Origin: Microcoleus sp. FACHB-68
GTDB taxonomy: Bacteria > Cyanobacteriota > Cyanobacteriia > Cyanobacteriales > Oscillatoriaceae
NCBI RefSeq assembly: GCF_014695715.1
Contig: NZ_JACJOT010000008.1
Span: forward strand, 1,426,001 to 1,490,000
DNA: 64,000 nt
Direction of reading: 5' to 3'
Shown: positions 7,816-15,231 of the stretch, one piece after another
Position numbering within the stretch: position 1 is the first letter of the stretch
Layout: the number at the start of each line of letters is the position of its first letter
Translations under genes and position numbers: made by a program
Notes under the pieces: generated by a model
Told to the model about the DNA's origin: nothing
What the model saw: the letters and a program-made list of their open reading frames with translations, nothing else
Database searches by the model: none

Positions 7816-8877
7816 ATGGACATATTTCTTGAAAAACCGGCAGTGCGAAATAGTTCTGCTAACGAGCTGATCCCAGATGTGTCGGTGGTTGTGCCAATTT
7901 TTAACGAAGTGGAAAGCCTGCCTCAACTGATTGAGGCAATTGTAACCACACTCAGGGCAAGCGACCTAAACTACGAAATCATCTGTGTAGATGATGGCTC
8001 AACAGATGGCTCAGGAGAACTGCTTAGGCAACTTGTCCGAACAGGTTTAGAAGATAAATTTGCCACGGAATCTGAGACTTCTCAGGCAAAATCTAACCCA
8101 AACGGCCACCTGCGAGCGGTATTATTGCGTCGCAACTACGGTCAAACTGCCGCGATGGCAGCAGGATTTAATCATGCTCAGGGCCGTACCATCGTTACAT
8201 TAGATGGCGACTTGCAAAACGATCCAGCGGATATTCCTCTACTGGTCGCTAAATTAGATGAAGGCTATGACTTAGTCAGTGGCTGGCGCAAAAACCGGCA
8301 AGACGCAGCGTTAACACGGTTGCTGCCGTCTAAAATTGCTAACTGGCTGATCGCGCGAGTCACCGGCGTGAAATTGAACGATTACGGCTGCTCACTCAAA
8401 GCTTACCGCGCCGAACTGGTAGCAGACCTGAACCTTTATGGAGAGTTACATCGATTTTTGCCGGCACTTGCCTTTATTGAAGGGGCAAGAATCACTCAGA
8501 TGCCGGTGCGCCACCATGCCCGCCGGTTCGGTCAGAGTAAATACGGGTTAGACCGGACATTCCGCGTGCTGATGGATTTATTCACTATTTTCTTCATGAA
8601 AAAATTCCTCACGCGCCCTATGCACGTTTTTGGCCTGTTTGGTCTAATTTCCATGATATTCGGGACAATAATAGGGCTTTATTTAACCTTCGTCAAACTC
8701 GGTTTGGGTCAAAGTATTGGCAACCGGCCTTTGCTCATTTTGGCTGTCTTGCTTCTTGTCACCGGCCTGCAGTTATTTAGCTTTGGTCTAATAACAGAAC
8801 TGTTGATGCGTACCTACCACGAATCTCAAGGTCGCCCCATCTACCGCGTGCGAGAGGTGATTGAGCCTAAAGGCTAG
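7816..8877 (+). CDS. GT2 family glycosyltransferase with two C-terminal membrane helices
   Basis: The 353-aa protein has the GT-A fold start VSVVVPIFNE, the nucleotide-binding VDDGSTDGS, and the DxD-type LDGDLQNDP. It belongs to the DPM1/GtrB-like group that moves a sugar from a nucleotide to a polyprenyl phosphate (RRFGQSKYGL is conserved in that group). Two hydrophobic helices near the C-terminus (about 275-300 and 308-335) anchor it in the membrane. An in-frame GTG lies one codon upstream, but ATG 7816 is preferred, with AGGCAGG just before it. The stop codon TAG is the first element of a short tandem repeat. The sugar and lipid are not determinable here. Confidence 0.92.
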   Translation: MDIFLEKPAVRNSSANELIPDVSVVVPIFNEVESLPQLIEAIVTTLRASDLNYEIICVDDGSTDGSGELLRQLVRTGLEDKFATESETSQAKSNPNGHLRAVLLRRNYGQTAAMAAGFNHAQGRTIVTLDGDLQNDPADIPLLVAKLDEGYDLVSGWRKNRQDAALTRLLPSKIANWLIARVTGVKLNDYGCSLKAYRAELVADLNLYGELHRFLPALAFIEGARITQMPVRHHARRFGQSKYGLDRTFRVLMDLFTIFFMKKFLTRPMHVFGLFGLISMIFGTIIGLYLTFVKLGLGQSIGNRPLLILAVLLLVTGLQLFSFGLITELLMRTYHESQGRPIYRVREVIEPKG

Positions 8878-8996
8878 GGACTAGGTACTACGGACTAGGG
8901 ACTACGGGAGAACACTTAATCTTCCCAATCCCCCATGCCCAATCCCCCATGCCCCATGCCCAATCCCCCATGCCCCATGCCCCATGCCCCAAAATA
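8875..8996. repeat. Short tandem repeats after the GT2 gene
   Basis: Two low-complexity tracts are adjacent. 8875-8905 is built from CTAGGGA/CTACGGA units starting inside the TAG stop codon. About 8926-8990 alternates CCCCATGCC and CCCAATC units. They resemble the short tandemly repeated sequences known in filamentous cyanobacteria. Confidence 0.75.
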
Positions 8997-9101
8997 TTTA
9001 CATTCCTTAACAATTCAGGCTGAAGCGAACTAGGATGAGAGAAGATGCCGGCGATCCCGGTTGTCTCATTCATCCCATCCTTTCAAGGAGAACTCGGTGC
9101 T

Positions 9102-10352
9102 TTGAAAGTTTTCTTCACGCTTGAACCGCAGCGGCGCAAAAGTTTGCTGGTTTTGTTCTTCGCCGGCTTGTTGTTTTGGGCGAGTATGGCCTCTCTGCTG
9201 CCAACTTTGCCGCTTTATGTTGAGTATGTGGGTGGCACAAAGCAACAAATTGGTCTGGTAATGGGTGCCTTTGCCCTGGGTTTGCTGCCATCTCGTGCTT
9301 GGTTAGGGCCACTGGCAGACCGGCGGGGGCGTAAAATTGTTTTGCTTCTGGGTGCGACTGTGGCATCTCTCGCACCGTTTGGCTATTTATTGGTTGATTC
9401 GATTCCCTGGCTGATGGTAATCCGTGCTTTCCACGGCATTAGTATTGCGGCATTTACCACCGGCTACAGCGCCCTTGTAACCGATTTATCCCCACCGAAA
9501 CAACGGGGTGAGTTACTGGGATATATGAGTTTGGTTAATCCGATTGGGATGGCACTAGGGCCGGCAATTGGGGGCTTTTTGCTAGAGTCCACCGGCTACC
9601 CGCCGCTATTTCTCATGTCTGCCGGTTTAGGGGTGCTGAGTCTGCTGTTTACTACACGGGTTACGGAAGGCGATGCTGAACCGGCAAGCCAACCCGCACA
9701 AAACATGACCAAGCCAGCCGGTCAAAAATACTGGCGGCTGTTATTTAGCCCCCGTGTCCGCATTCCCAGTCTTGTACTATTCATGATTGGCTTGGTATTC
9801 GGGACGATAAGTACCTTCGTGCCTTTGTTCATGAAGGAGACAGGTGTTGCGTTGAATCCCGGTTTGTTCTACAGTGCTGCTGCTGTGGCTAGCTTTACGA
9901 TCCGCTTACCCACAGGGCCGGCTTCAGATCGCTATGGTCGTGGACTGTTTATCACCGGCAGCTTAGTTTGCTACTGTGTGTCGATGCTAGTGCTATGGAA
10001 TTCTTACAGTCCCAGAGACTTTTTGCTGGCTGCAATCATTGAAGGGGCTGCGTCAGGGACGTTGCTACCCATGATGATCGCCCTGATTGCTGATCGCAGC
10101 GAACCGAAAGAACGGGGCCGGTATTTTTCTTTATGTATCGGTGGCTTTGACTTTGCGCTGGTACTTGCCGGCCCGATTTTGGGTGCGATCGCCGAGTCTG
10201 TCGGTTATCGAAATATGTTTGCGATTGCTGCAGTGATTGCATTGCTCGCCTTCATCATTTTCATTACCTTCTCGAGCAAAAGTTTATCCCATTCCCTCAG
10301 ATTTGCGGTGGGGCGGGAAAAAGATGTTTATGCTTTAGAAGCCAAAAACTAA
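9102..10352 (+). CDS. MFS transporter, 12 helices
   Basis: The protein is a major facilitator with two six-helix halves. The signature loop between helices 2 and 3 is clear (GPLADRRGRK), and its counterpart in the second half is GPASDRYGRG. It resembles drug/metabolite exporters of the DHA type; the substrate is unknown. The start is assigned to TTG at 9102, which follows AAGGAG by 11 bases and begins MKVFFTLEPQRRKS. An upstream in-frame ATG at 9045 would add 19 residues of non-conserved look and lacks a ribosome site. Transcription ends in a strong hairpin overlapping the stop codon. Confidence 0.88.
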   Translation: MKVFFTLEPQRRKSLLVLFFAGLLFWASMASLLPTLPLYVEYVGGTKQQIGLVMGAFALGLLPSRAWLGPLADRRGRKIVLLLGATVASLAPFGYLLVDSIPWLMVIRAFHGISIAAFTTGYSALVTDLSPPKQRGELLGYMSLVNPIGMALGPAIGGFLLESTGYPPLFLMSAGLGVLSLLFTTRVTEGDAEPASQPAQNMTKPAGQKYWRLLFSPRVRIPSLVLFMIGLVFGTISTFVPLFMKETGVALNPGLFYSAAAVASFTIRLPTGPASDRYGRGLFITGSLVCYCVSMLVLWNSYSPRDFLLAAIIEGAASGTLLPMMIALIADRSEPKERGRYFSLCIGGFDFALVLAGPILGAIAESVGYRNMFAIAAVIALLAFIIFITFSSKSLSHSLRFAVGREKDVYALEAKN

Positions 10353-10393
10353 AAAGTCAACGATAGAATTTTATCGCTGACCTTTTAGTTTTT
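10344..10393. terminator. Bidirectional terminator between the MFS gene and tRNA-Arg
   Basis: A long imperfect stem pairs AAAAACTAAAA...GTCA...CGATA with TATCG...TGAC...TTTTAGTTTTT. It starts within the last codons of the MFS gene and faces the minus-strand tRNA gene, giving U tracts in both directions. Confidence 0.8.
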
Positions 10394-10403
10394 ACGGTTT
10401 TAA

Positions 10404-10477
10404 CGGGCTAGGAGGGATTCGAACCCCCGACACCGTGGTCCGTAGCCACGTGCTCTAGTCCACTGAGCTACAAGCCC
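10404..10477 (-). tRNA. tRNA-Arg (anticodon ACG)
   Basis: On the minus strand the acceptor GGGCTTG pairs with CTAGCCC apart from one T-T mismatch, with discriminator G. The anticodon arm is CGTGG-CTACGGA-CCACG, so the anticodon is ACG, expected to be edited to ICG. The T arm is GGGGG-TTCGAAT-CCCTC. CCA is not encoded. Confidence 0.96.
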
Positions 10478-10551
10478 TTGTTTGCGCTTTCAGCGGTTTG
10501 TTTTTCGCTGTCCATCGCTCACGAAATTCTACAATAGCACATCTTCCTGAA

Positions 10552-11064
10552 ATGACACAAGATTTTTTTTCTACTTCCAACTTGCCGGCACAAAACCAGC
10601 TCACTCACTTGGATGAGCAGGGCGAAGCCCGGATGGTGGATGTTTCTGGAAAGCAAGCCACTGTGCGGCAAGCCGTCGCTGCCGGCCAAGTGCGAATGTC
10701 ACAGGCTACGTTTGAAGTGATTCAAGCCGGCAACGCGCCAAAGGGCGATGTTTTGGGAACGGCCAAAATTGCTGGGATCATGGCAGCCAAGCAAACATCC
10801 CAGCTGATCCCCCTGTGCCATCCCCTCCCCCTGCACAAAGTAGATGTCCAGCTGATTCCTGATCCCCAACTGCCGGGATATCAAATTCGCGCCCAAGTCA
10901 TCACCAAGGCAGAAACCGGCGTAGAAATGGAAGCCCTAACTGCTGTTTCCATTGCCGCACTCACGCTCTACGACATGGCCAAAGCCCTTGAGAAGTCCAT
11001 CGAGATTGAATCAATTCGTTTGATCAGCAAAGCCGGTGGCAAATCTGGCGATTACCAACGTTAG
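10552..11064 (+). CDS. moaC: Cyclic pyranopterin monophosphate synthase MoaC
   Basis: The 170-aa enzyme acts in molybdenum cofactor synthesis, turning the MoaA product 3',8-cyclo-GTP into cyclic pyranopterin monophosphate. MoaC hallmarks are [18 protein letters not shown] near the N-terminus, [15 protein letters not shown] in the core and [20 protein letters not shown], which contains the conserved acidic and Met/Thr positions of the active site. The length is normal for the family. The start is placed at ATG 10552; an upstream in-frame start at 10498 would add 18 residues unlike MoaC and encroach on the tRNA-Arg promoter side. No other moa genes are nearby, as is usual in cyanobacteria. Confidence 0.96.
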   Translation: MTQDFFSTSNLPAQNQLTHLDEQGEARMVDVSGKQATVRQAVAAGQVRMSQATFEVIQAGNAPKGDVLGTAKIAGIMAAKQTSQLIPLCHPLPLHKVDVQLIPDPQLPGYQIRAQVITKAETGVEMEALTAVSIAALTLYDMAKALEKSIEIESIRLISKAGGKSGDYQR

Positions 11065-11135
11065 GAGATTTAAATTTTAGGGGCGGGTGCGGGTGGATTA
11101 AATCTAAAACTGTTAGTCTAAAATCTAAAATTGCT

Positions 11136-11666
11136 TTAACGGGATTTGGGAAGACAATATTGTTTCAAAACGTCCTGTCCCAGGCGGACAAGCTTTTCTG
11201 GCCCTTCCATCATCAGCAAATAATGTCCCTGACGCAGATGATGCCGGTAGATTCCAGCCGTACTGCCTTCTCCTAAAAAGCCAAATAAGGCTCCTAAAAC
11301 TGCCCCAAAAAAGCCGGCTATCACGCTGCTGGCGGGGATCACAAGCATTAAGTTCACGCTGAGAGGGATCTTGAATCCCAAATTCAAAATAGACAAAGCA
11401 ACGGCACCCATCACCGCACCGAAAGCCCCTGTAAACATCGCCAAACGGCGGGCTTTACGAAGTGCGATCTGCGTAGGCTCTAATAAACCCACTCGCTCAG
11501 CAGAACTGTAGCCTTCACCTACAATGGCCAAATGCTCAGGCGAGATGCCGTGATATTGCAGCAGGCGGTAGGCTTGGAAGGCAGAGGCTTCGTCGGGAAG
11601 CGCCATGATAGCCAGGTACGTGTGGCGCTTTAAAGAGGCTTTGTGCAGAAATCGCGAGGCAGTCAC
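11136..11666 (-). CDS. Two-helix membrane protein with a stress-protein-17M-like N-terminus (hypothetical)
   Basis: This 176-aa protein has an N-terminal soluble part (YLAIMALPDEASAFQAYRLL) whose pattern, a strand then a helix picking out residue pairs, resembles the GS17M/DUF1269-type domain of general stress proteins. Two Gly/Ala-rich hydrophobic helices follow at about 76-97 and 106-132, then a conserved-looking HLRQGHYLLMMEGPE. It is probably an inner-membrane protein with a small cytoplasmic regulatory domain. I cannot name a reaction. An alternative start at MALPDEAS (residue 21) is possible. It converges on moaC across a short stretch of TCTAAAA repeats (about 11100-11132). Confidence 0.7.
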   Translation of the reverse strand: MTASRFLHKASLKRHTYLAIMALPDEASAFQAYRLLQYHGISPEHLAIVGEGYSSAERVGLLEPTQIALRKARRLAMFTGAFGAVMGAVALSILNLGFKIPLSVNLMLVIPASSVIAGFFGAVLGALFGFLGEGSTAGIYRHHLRQGHYLLMMEGPEKLVRLGQDVLKQYCLPKSR

Positions 11667-11910
11667 AAAACTTTTTGGGGTGTAGAGGAGGTATTGAAGT
11701 CTTTTTGAATTCTAACGCTAGTCTTTGCCTTGTCAGTAAGGTTTTAACTTCAAATTAATCAATCTATATCTTAATGTAGAGTTCGTGCGTCGCTGGAGAT
11801 GGCCATTTTCTAAAACAGGTCTCGATAGAAAGTCGCGGTGCGGGTTTGAGGAAAGCTCTACAATAATTGAAGTAAGCGATGTATTGTTGACTTTAGTTTA
11901 AAAATTCCCT

Positions 11911-12204
11911 ATGCCCCCTCGTTGGCCACGCAAACCAGACCGGCAAGACCCCGCCTACCGGCGTTTAGACGACCGGATGAATTTTGCCATACACGTTGCC
12001 GCTTTTGGTGCGTGCAACTCTAGTATTTGGTTTTTCCGCAACTTGCAATCTTCGGCGTGGAATTGGACGCCTTGGCTAACCGGCATTTGGCTGACGGTTT
12101 TGCTGGGTCACGCCCTTTACGTTTTCGCGATTGCCGATTACTCTGACTCTGCTCCCGCATCTTTGAGCAAAGCCTCTTCTGAATCTGGGCCGCCGTCATC
12201 ATAA
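11911..12204 (+). CDS. 2TM-domain small membrane protein
   Basis: The 97-aa protein has a basic, proline-rich start, then two hydrophobic segments (about 24-42 and 53-74) with the typical 2TM-domain wording: an Asn/His-rich first helix, a short Trp/Asn loop (WNWTPWLTGIW) and a second helix ending LGHALYVFAIADYS. Such proteins are frequent next to or fused with histidine kinases, but their function is unknown. The C-terminal 20 residues are Ser/Pro-rich and likely disordered. A strong terminator follows at 12248, so it is transcribed alone. Confidence 0.78.
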   Translation: MPPRWPRKPDRQDPAYRRLDDRMNFAIHVAAFGACNSSIWFFRNLQSSAWNWTPWLTGIWLTVLLGHALYVFAIADYSDSAPASLSKASSESGPPSS

Positions 12205-12247
12205 TCCCGATTCTTATCTGTCGCAAACAGAAGATTGACAGCAAGCG

Positions 12248-12277
12248 AAACAGCTAGCCGATAAAGCTGGCTGTTTT
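12248..12277 (+). terminator. Terminator after the 2TM gene
   Basis: AAACAGCTAGC (12248-12258) pairs with GCTGGCTGTTT (12266-12276), with one G-U pair and a 7-base loop, and runs into TTTT. It follows the 2TM stop by 43 bases. Confidence 0.75.
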
Positions 12278-12425
12278 CTGCCTATTAGCAGCAAATATCA
12301 GCGGTATTCGCTGACCTCAGATATAAAGAAGAAGATTAGCCAACGCGCTATGATTAAGTTCAAGGCAACGAGTTCACCGTTTGGGTGTCATCTGCACTGA
12401 CTGCTAAAGTAACCGAAGCATAAAT

Positions 12426-14603
12426 ATGCAGCCAGATAGACACTCAAAACCCACGAAATGGATCAAATTAAAGCAACAGCATTGGCAAAGGCATCGCGTC
12501 TTGCTGACGTCTTTAAGTGTTGCCGGCTTTATTATAATTTTGCGTCTTTCTGGTGTTTTGCAGCCTTTAGAATGGGCAGCATTAGATCAGTTTTTTCGCT
12601 GGCGTCCCCTCGAACCCGTCGATAAACGAGTCGTGATTGTGGGGATTGATGAGGAAGACATCAATCAAATTGGACGATGGCCGATTTCGGACGCAGTGCT
12701 GGCCCAGGTTTTGCAAAAGTTGGATGCTGCCAAGCCTCGCGCCATCGGTCTGGATATTTATCGGAATTTCCCAGTAGAACCCGGTAATTCTCAGTTAGTG
12801 AAAACTGTCAAGTCAATTCCTAACATTATTGGGATTGAACGAATTCAAGATGAAAAGTGGCCGGCGGTTCCTCCCCCGCCGATGCTGAGTCAGCCCCAGC
12901 AGGTGGGTTTTAATAACATGATTATTGACTCAGATCGCAAGGTTCGTCGTGCTGTGCTGTACTGGTGGCCGGGGGATGATACGACTCGTAAAAGTTTTGC
13001 GCTGCAACTGGTGTTGAGGTATCTCAAGGCAGAAAAGATCAGCATCAAAGCACTTGCGAAAGGTTCTGATCGTTTGCAGTTGGGGGGGGGCATCTTGCAA
13101 CCCTTGGAAGCTCATGATGGGGCTTATGTGGCGGTAGATGCAAAAGGTTATCAAATTTTGGCAAACTATCGCGGCCCTGCCGGTCACTTTCTCACGGTAT
13201 CGATAAGCGATGTTCTCGCCGGCAAGGTTCCTGCTGATGTTTTTCGAGATCGCATTGTCTTGATCGGTTCAACGGCTGTCAGTCTCAAGGATTATTTAGA
13301 TACGCCTTACACCGGCAGCCTCATCTCCAGGCGTCAATCGATGTCTGCCGTTGAGGTTCACGCCAATTTTATCAGTCAGATTCTCAGTCTGGCCCTAAAT
13401 GAACGACCCTTAATCCAAGTCTGGCATGAGCCGATTGAAAAGGTATGGATTCTAGTTTGGTCTTGGATTGGGGCGAGTCTGAGTTGGAGAGTGCGTTCGC
13501 CGAGATGGTCTGCCCTGAGTATTTTTCTGGCGGGTGCCGGCTTAAGTGGCTTTTGTTACGTGGTGTTTTTACTCGGATGGTGGCTGCCGGTGGTGCCGCC
13601 ACTGCTAACGCTGTGTGGGTCGGCGGTAGCGATCACGGCCTATTTTGCCAATCTTGAGGATGAACTCAAAAAATCTAAAGAATTTTTATATACGGTAATT
13701 AATACAATTCCCGATCCTATCTTTGTTAAAAATAAAGAACATCGGTGGGTTGTTTTAAATGAGGCGTATTGCCGATTTATTGGCTATCCTTATGAAAAAT
13801 TAATTGAAAAATTAGAGTCCGACTTTTTTCCGGCCCAGGAAGCGGAAGCTTTTTGGGATCAAGATGAACTGGTCTTTAACAGTGGTCAAGGCAAGGAATC
13901 GGAGGAAAAGTTTACAGATGCTAAAGGCTTCACTCATTTGATCGCGACCAAGCGTTCGCTCCACAAAGATGCTGCCGGCAATTTGTTTTTAGTGGGTGTG
14001 ATTCGTGATATTACTGAGCGAAAGCAGATAGAAGAAGATTTAAAACGCACGGCAGCGGAATTAGCGCGTTCTAATGAAGAATTAAAACTTTCAGAAGATC
14101 GATTGCGTCATTTGGCCTATCACGACACACTCACCGGCTTGCCCAATCGGAAACTCTTTTACGAACGCTTATGCCAGTCTTTAGAACGAGCCGGCATAAA
14201 TCATCAAATGGTGGCTCTTTTATTTTTGGATTTAGATGGCTTCAAATGCGTTAATGACACCCTAGGGCATGAAATTGGTGATTTACTGCTGAAAGCCGTT
14301 TCAGCCCGATTAACCGGGTGCTTGCGTGGTAGTGATACGGTTTCCCGTCTGGGTGGAGATGAGTTTACAGTAATTTTGCCGGCAATTCCCAGCATACCGG
14401 ATGCCGAAAAAGTAGCAGACAAAATTTTAACAACTTTATCCCATCCCTTTATAATTGAGGGAACGACGATTGCGGTGACAACCAGTATTGGCATCAGTTT
14501 GTATCCCCTGCACGCTGAAGAAATTGATTCTTTAATTAATAAAGCGGATGCAGCTATGTACTGTGCCAAAGACTTGGGTAAGAACCAATATCACGTTGCC
14601 TGA
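12426..14603 (+). CDS. CHASE2-PAS-GGDEF membrane diguanylate cyclase
   Basis: The 725-aa sensor enzyme has a first membrane helix at about 25-45, an extracytoplasmic CHASE2 domain (50-330, with VVIVGIDEEDINQIGRWP), three closely spaced helices (340-415), a PAS domain (about 420-535, ending DITERKQ), a short coiled coil and a GGDEF domain (560-722). The active motif GGDEF is intact at 643-647, and the product-inhibition I-site RxxD is present at 634-637 (RGSD). It should therefore make cyclic di-GMP with feedback control. No EAL domain is present. The CHASE2 ligand is unknown. A small secreted protein gene follows at 14928 with its own promoter. Confidence 0.94.
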   Translation: MQPDRHSKPTKWIKLKQQHWQRHRVLLTSLSVAGFIIILRLSGVLQPLEWAALDQFFRWRPLEPVDKRVVIVGIDEEDINQIGRWPISDAVLAQVLQKLDAAKPRAIGLDIYRNFPVEPGNSQLVKTVKSIPNIIGIERIQDEKWPAVPPPPMLSQPQQVGFNNMIIDSDRKVRRAVLYWWPGDDTTRKSFALQLVLRYLKAEKISIKALAKGSDRLQLGGGILQPLEAHDGAYVAVDAKGYQILANYRGPAGHFLTVSISDVLAGKVPADVFRDRIVLIGSTAVSLKDYLDTPYTGSLISRRQSMSAVEVHANFISQILSLALNERPLIQVWHEPIEKVWILVWSWIGASLSWRVRSPRWSALSIFLAGAGLSGFCYVVFLLGWWLPVVPPLLTLCGSAVAITAYFANLEDELKKSKEFLYTVINTIPDPIFVKNKEHRWVVLNEAYCRFIGYPYEKLIEKLESDFFPAQEAEAFWDQDELVFNSGQGKESEEKFTDAKGFTHLIATKRSLHKDAAGNLFLVGVIRDITERKQIEEDLKRTAAELARSNEELKLSEDRLRHLAYHDTLTGLPNRKLFYERLCQSLERAGINHQMVALLFLDLDGFKCVNDTLGHEIGDLLLKAVSARLTGCLRGSDTVSRLGGDEFTVILPAIPSIPDAEKVADKILTTLSHPFIIEGTTIAVTTSIGISLYPLHAEEIDSLINKADAAMYCAKDLGKNQYHVA

Positions 14604-14763
14604 TTCACAAAGGATTCCGACTAATTAATCTGCCGATAGCCGGTTTTGGGATCGCAAATCTCTTAACTCCCGCTTTTTTGCACTTAAAACGTTGGGAATC
14701 CAAAGATTTCATTAAAATTTCACAAAACTCAGCAGAGCGCTCACTCTTGCTATTGTTAAAAAC

Positions 14764-14781
14764 AAAGCCTGATAAGGCTTT
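14764..14781 (-). terminator. Possible minus-strand terminator
   Basis: AAAGCCT-GATA-AGGCTTT forms a 7-bp stem. On the minus strand it is followed by GTTTTTAAC. It could stop read-through transcription coming from nadB across the small secreted-protein gene. The rest of the gap 14604-14844 is AT-rich with no gene. Confidence 0.35.
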
Positions 14782-14844
14782 CAGTGTGTAGTTGCATCAA
14801 GCTAAATGTAGTTGCGTAAATATACGGGATTTACGGAATGTTTG

Positions 14845-14874
14845 TAGACAAGTCCGTGATTATACCGATATAAT
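14845..14874 (+). promoter_or_regulatory. Promoter of the small secreted-protein gene
   Basis: TAGACA (14845-14850), an 18-base spacer and TATAAT (14869-14874) match sigma70 consensus spacing. Transcription would start near 14881, about 45 bases before the ATG at 14928. Confidence 0.55.
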
Positions 14875-14927
14875 AGAATACTTAGAGGAGCATCTACAGA
14901 ATTAAGTGTTTCGGGGCTAAAAGTGTG

Positions 14928-15161
14928 ATGGATACTGTCATAAAATTCACTTACCGAACCGTTCTGGCAGCTGGCCTCCTGTTAAGTGCATCTGCAAGCG
15001 CTTCTGCTAGTATTGGTTTCAATCTACCGGCTCACAGCCATTCTTATCAAACCCTCTTAGGGCAAACTGTGGTAGCCGAGGATGAACCTCCCCCACGGGG
15101 TGGGCCGAAGGATACTGGCGACGGCGGAAGCCGGTATATGGAAACAAGAAGCAATCAATAA
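14928..15161 (+). CDS. Small secreted protein with Pro/Gly-rich tail (hypothetical)
   Basis: The 77-aa product starts with a signal peptide (basic start, then VLAAGLLLSASASASASIG) and ends in a Pro/Gly-rich tail (EPPPRGGPKDTGDGGSR). Tails of this kind occur in small exported cyanobacterial proteins encoded beside CHASE2 or CHAT/DUF928 genes, and this gene lies 324 bases after a CHASE2 cyclase gene. An association with that sensor is only suggested by position. The ATG at 14928 is preferred over the GTG one codon earlier. It has no catalytic motif. The gene has its own promoter match at 14845-14874. Confidence 0.65.
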   Translation: MDTVIKFTYRTVLAAGLLLSASASASASIGFNLPAHSHSYQTLLGQTVVAEDEPPPRGGPKDTGDGGSRYMETRSNQ

Positions 15162-15231
15162 GCAATAGAACTTTAATCGTTAGCACCTCACGCAACGATT
15201 GAGAGCGAAAAGCTGAGTGGTTATAAGATTG

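Noticed and set aside
10498-10551. Longer MoaC start
   Set aside because: The added residues are unlike MoaC; ATG 10552 fits the family length.
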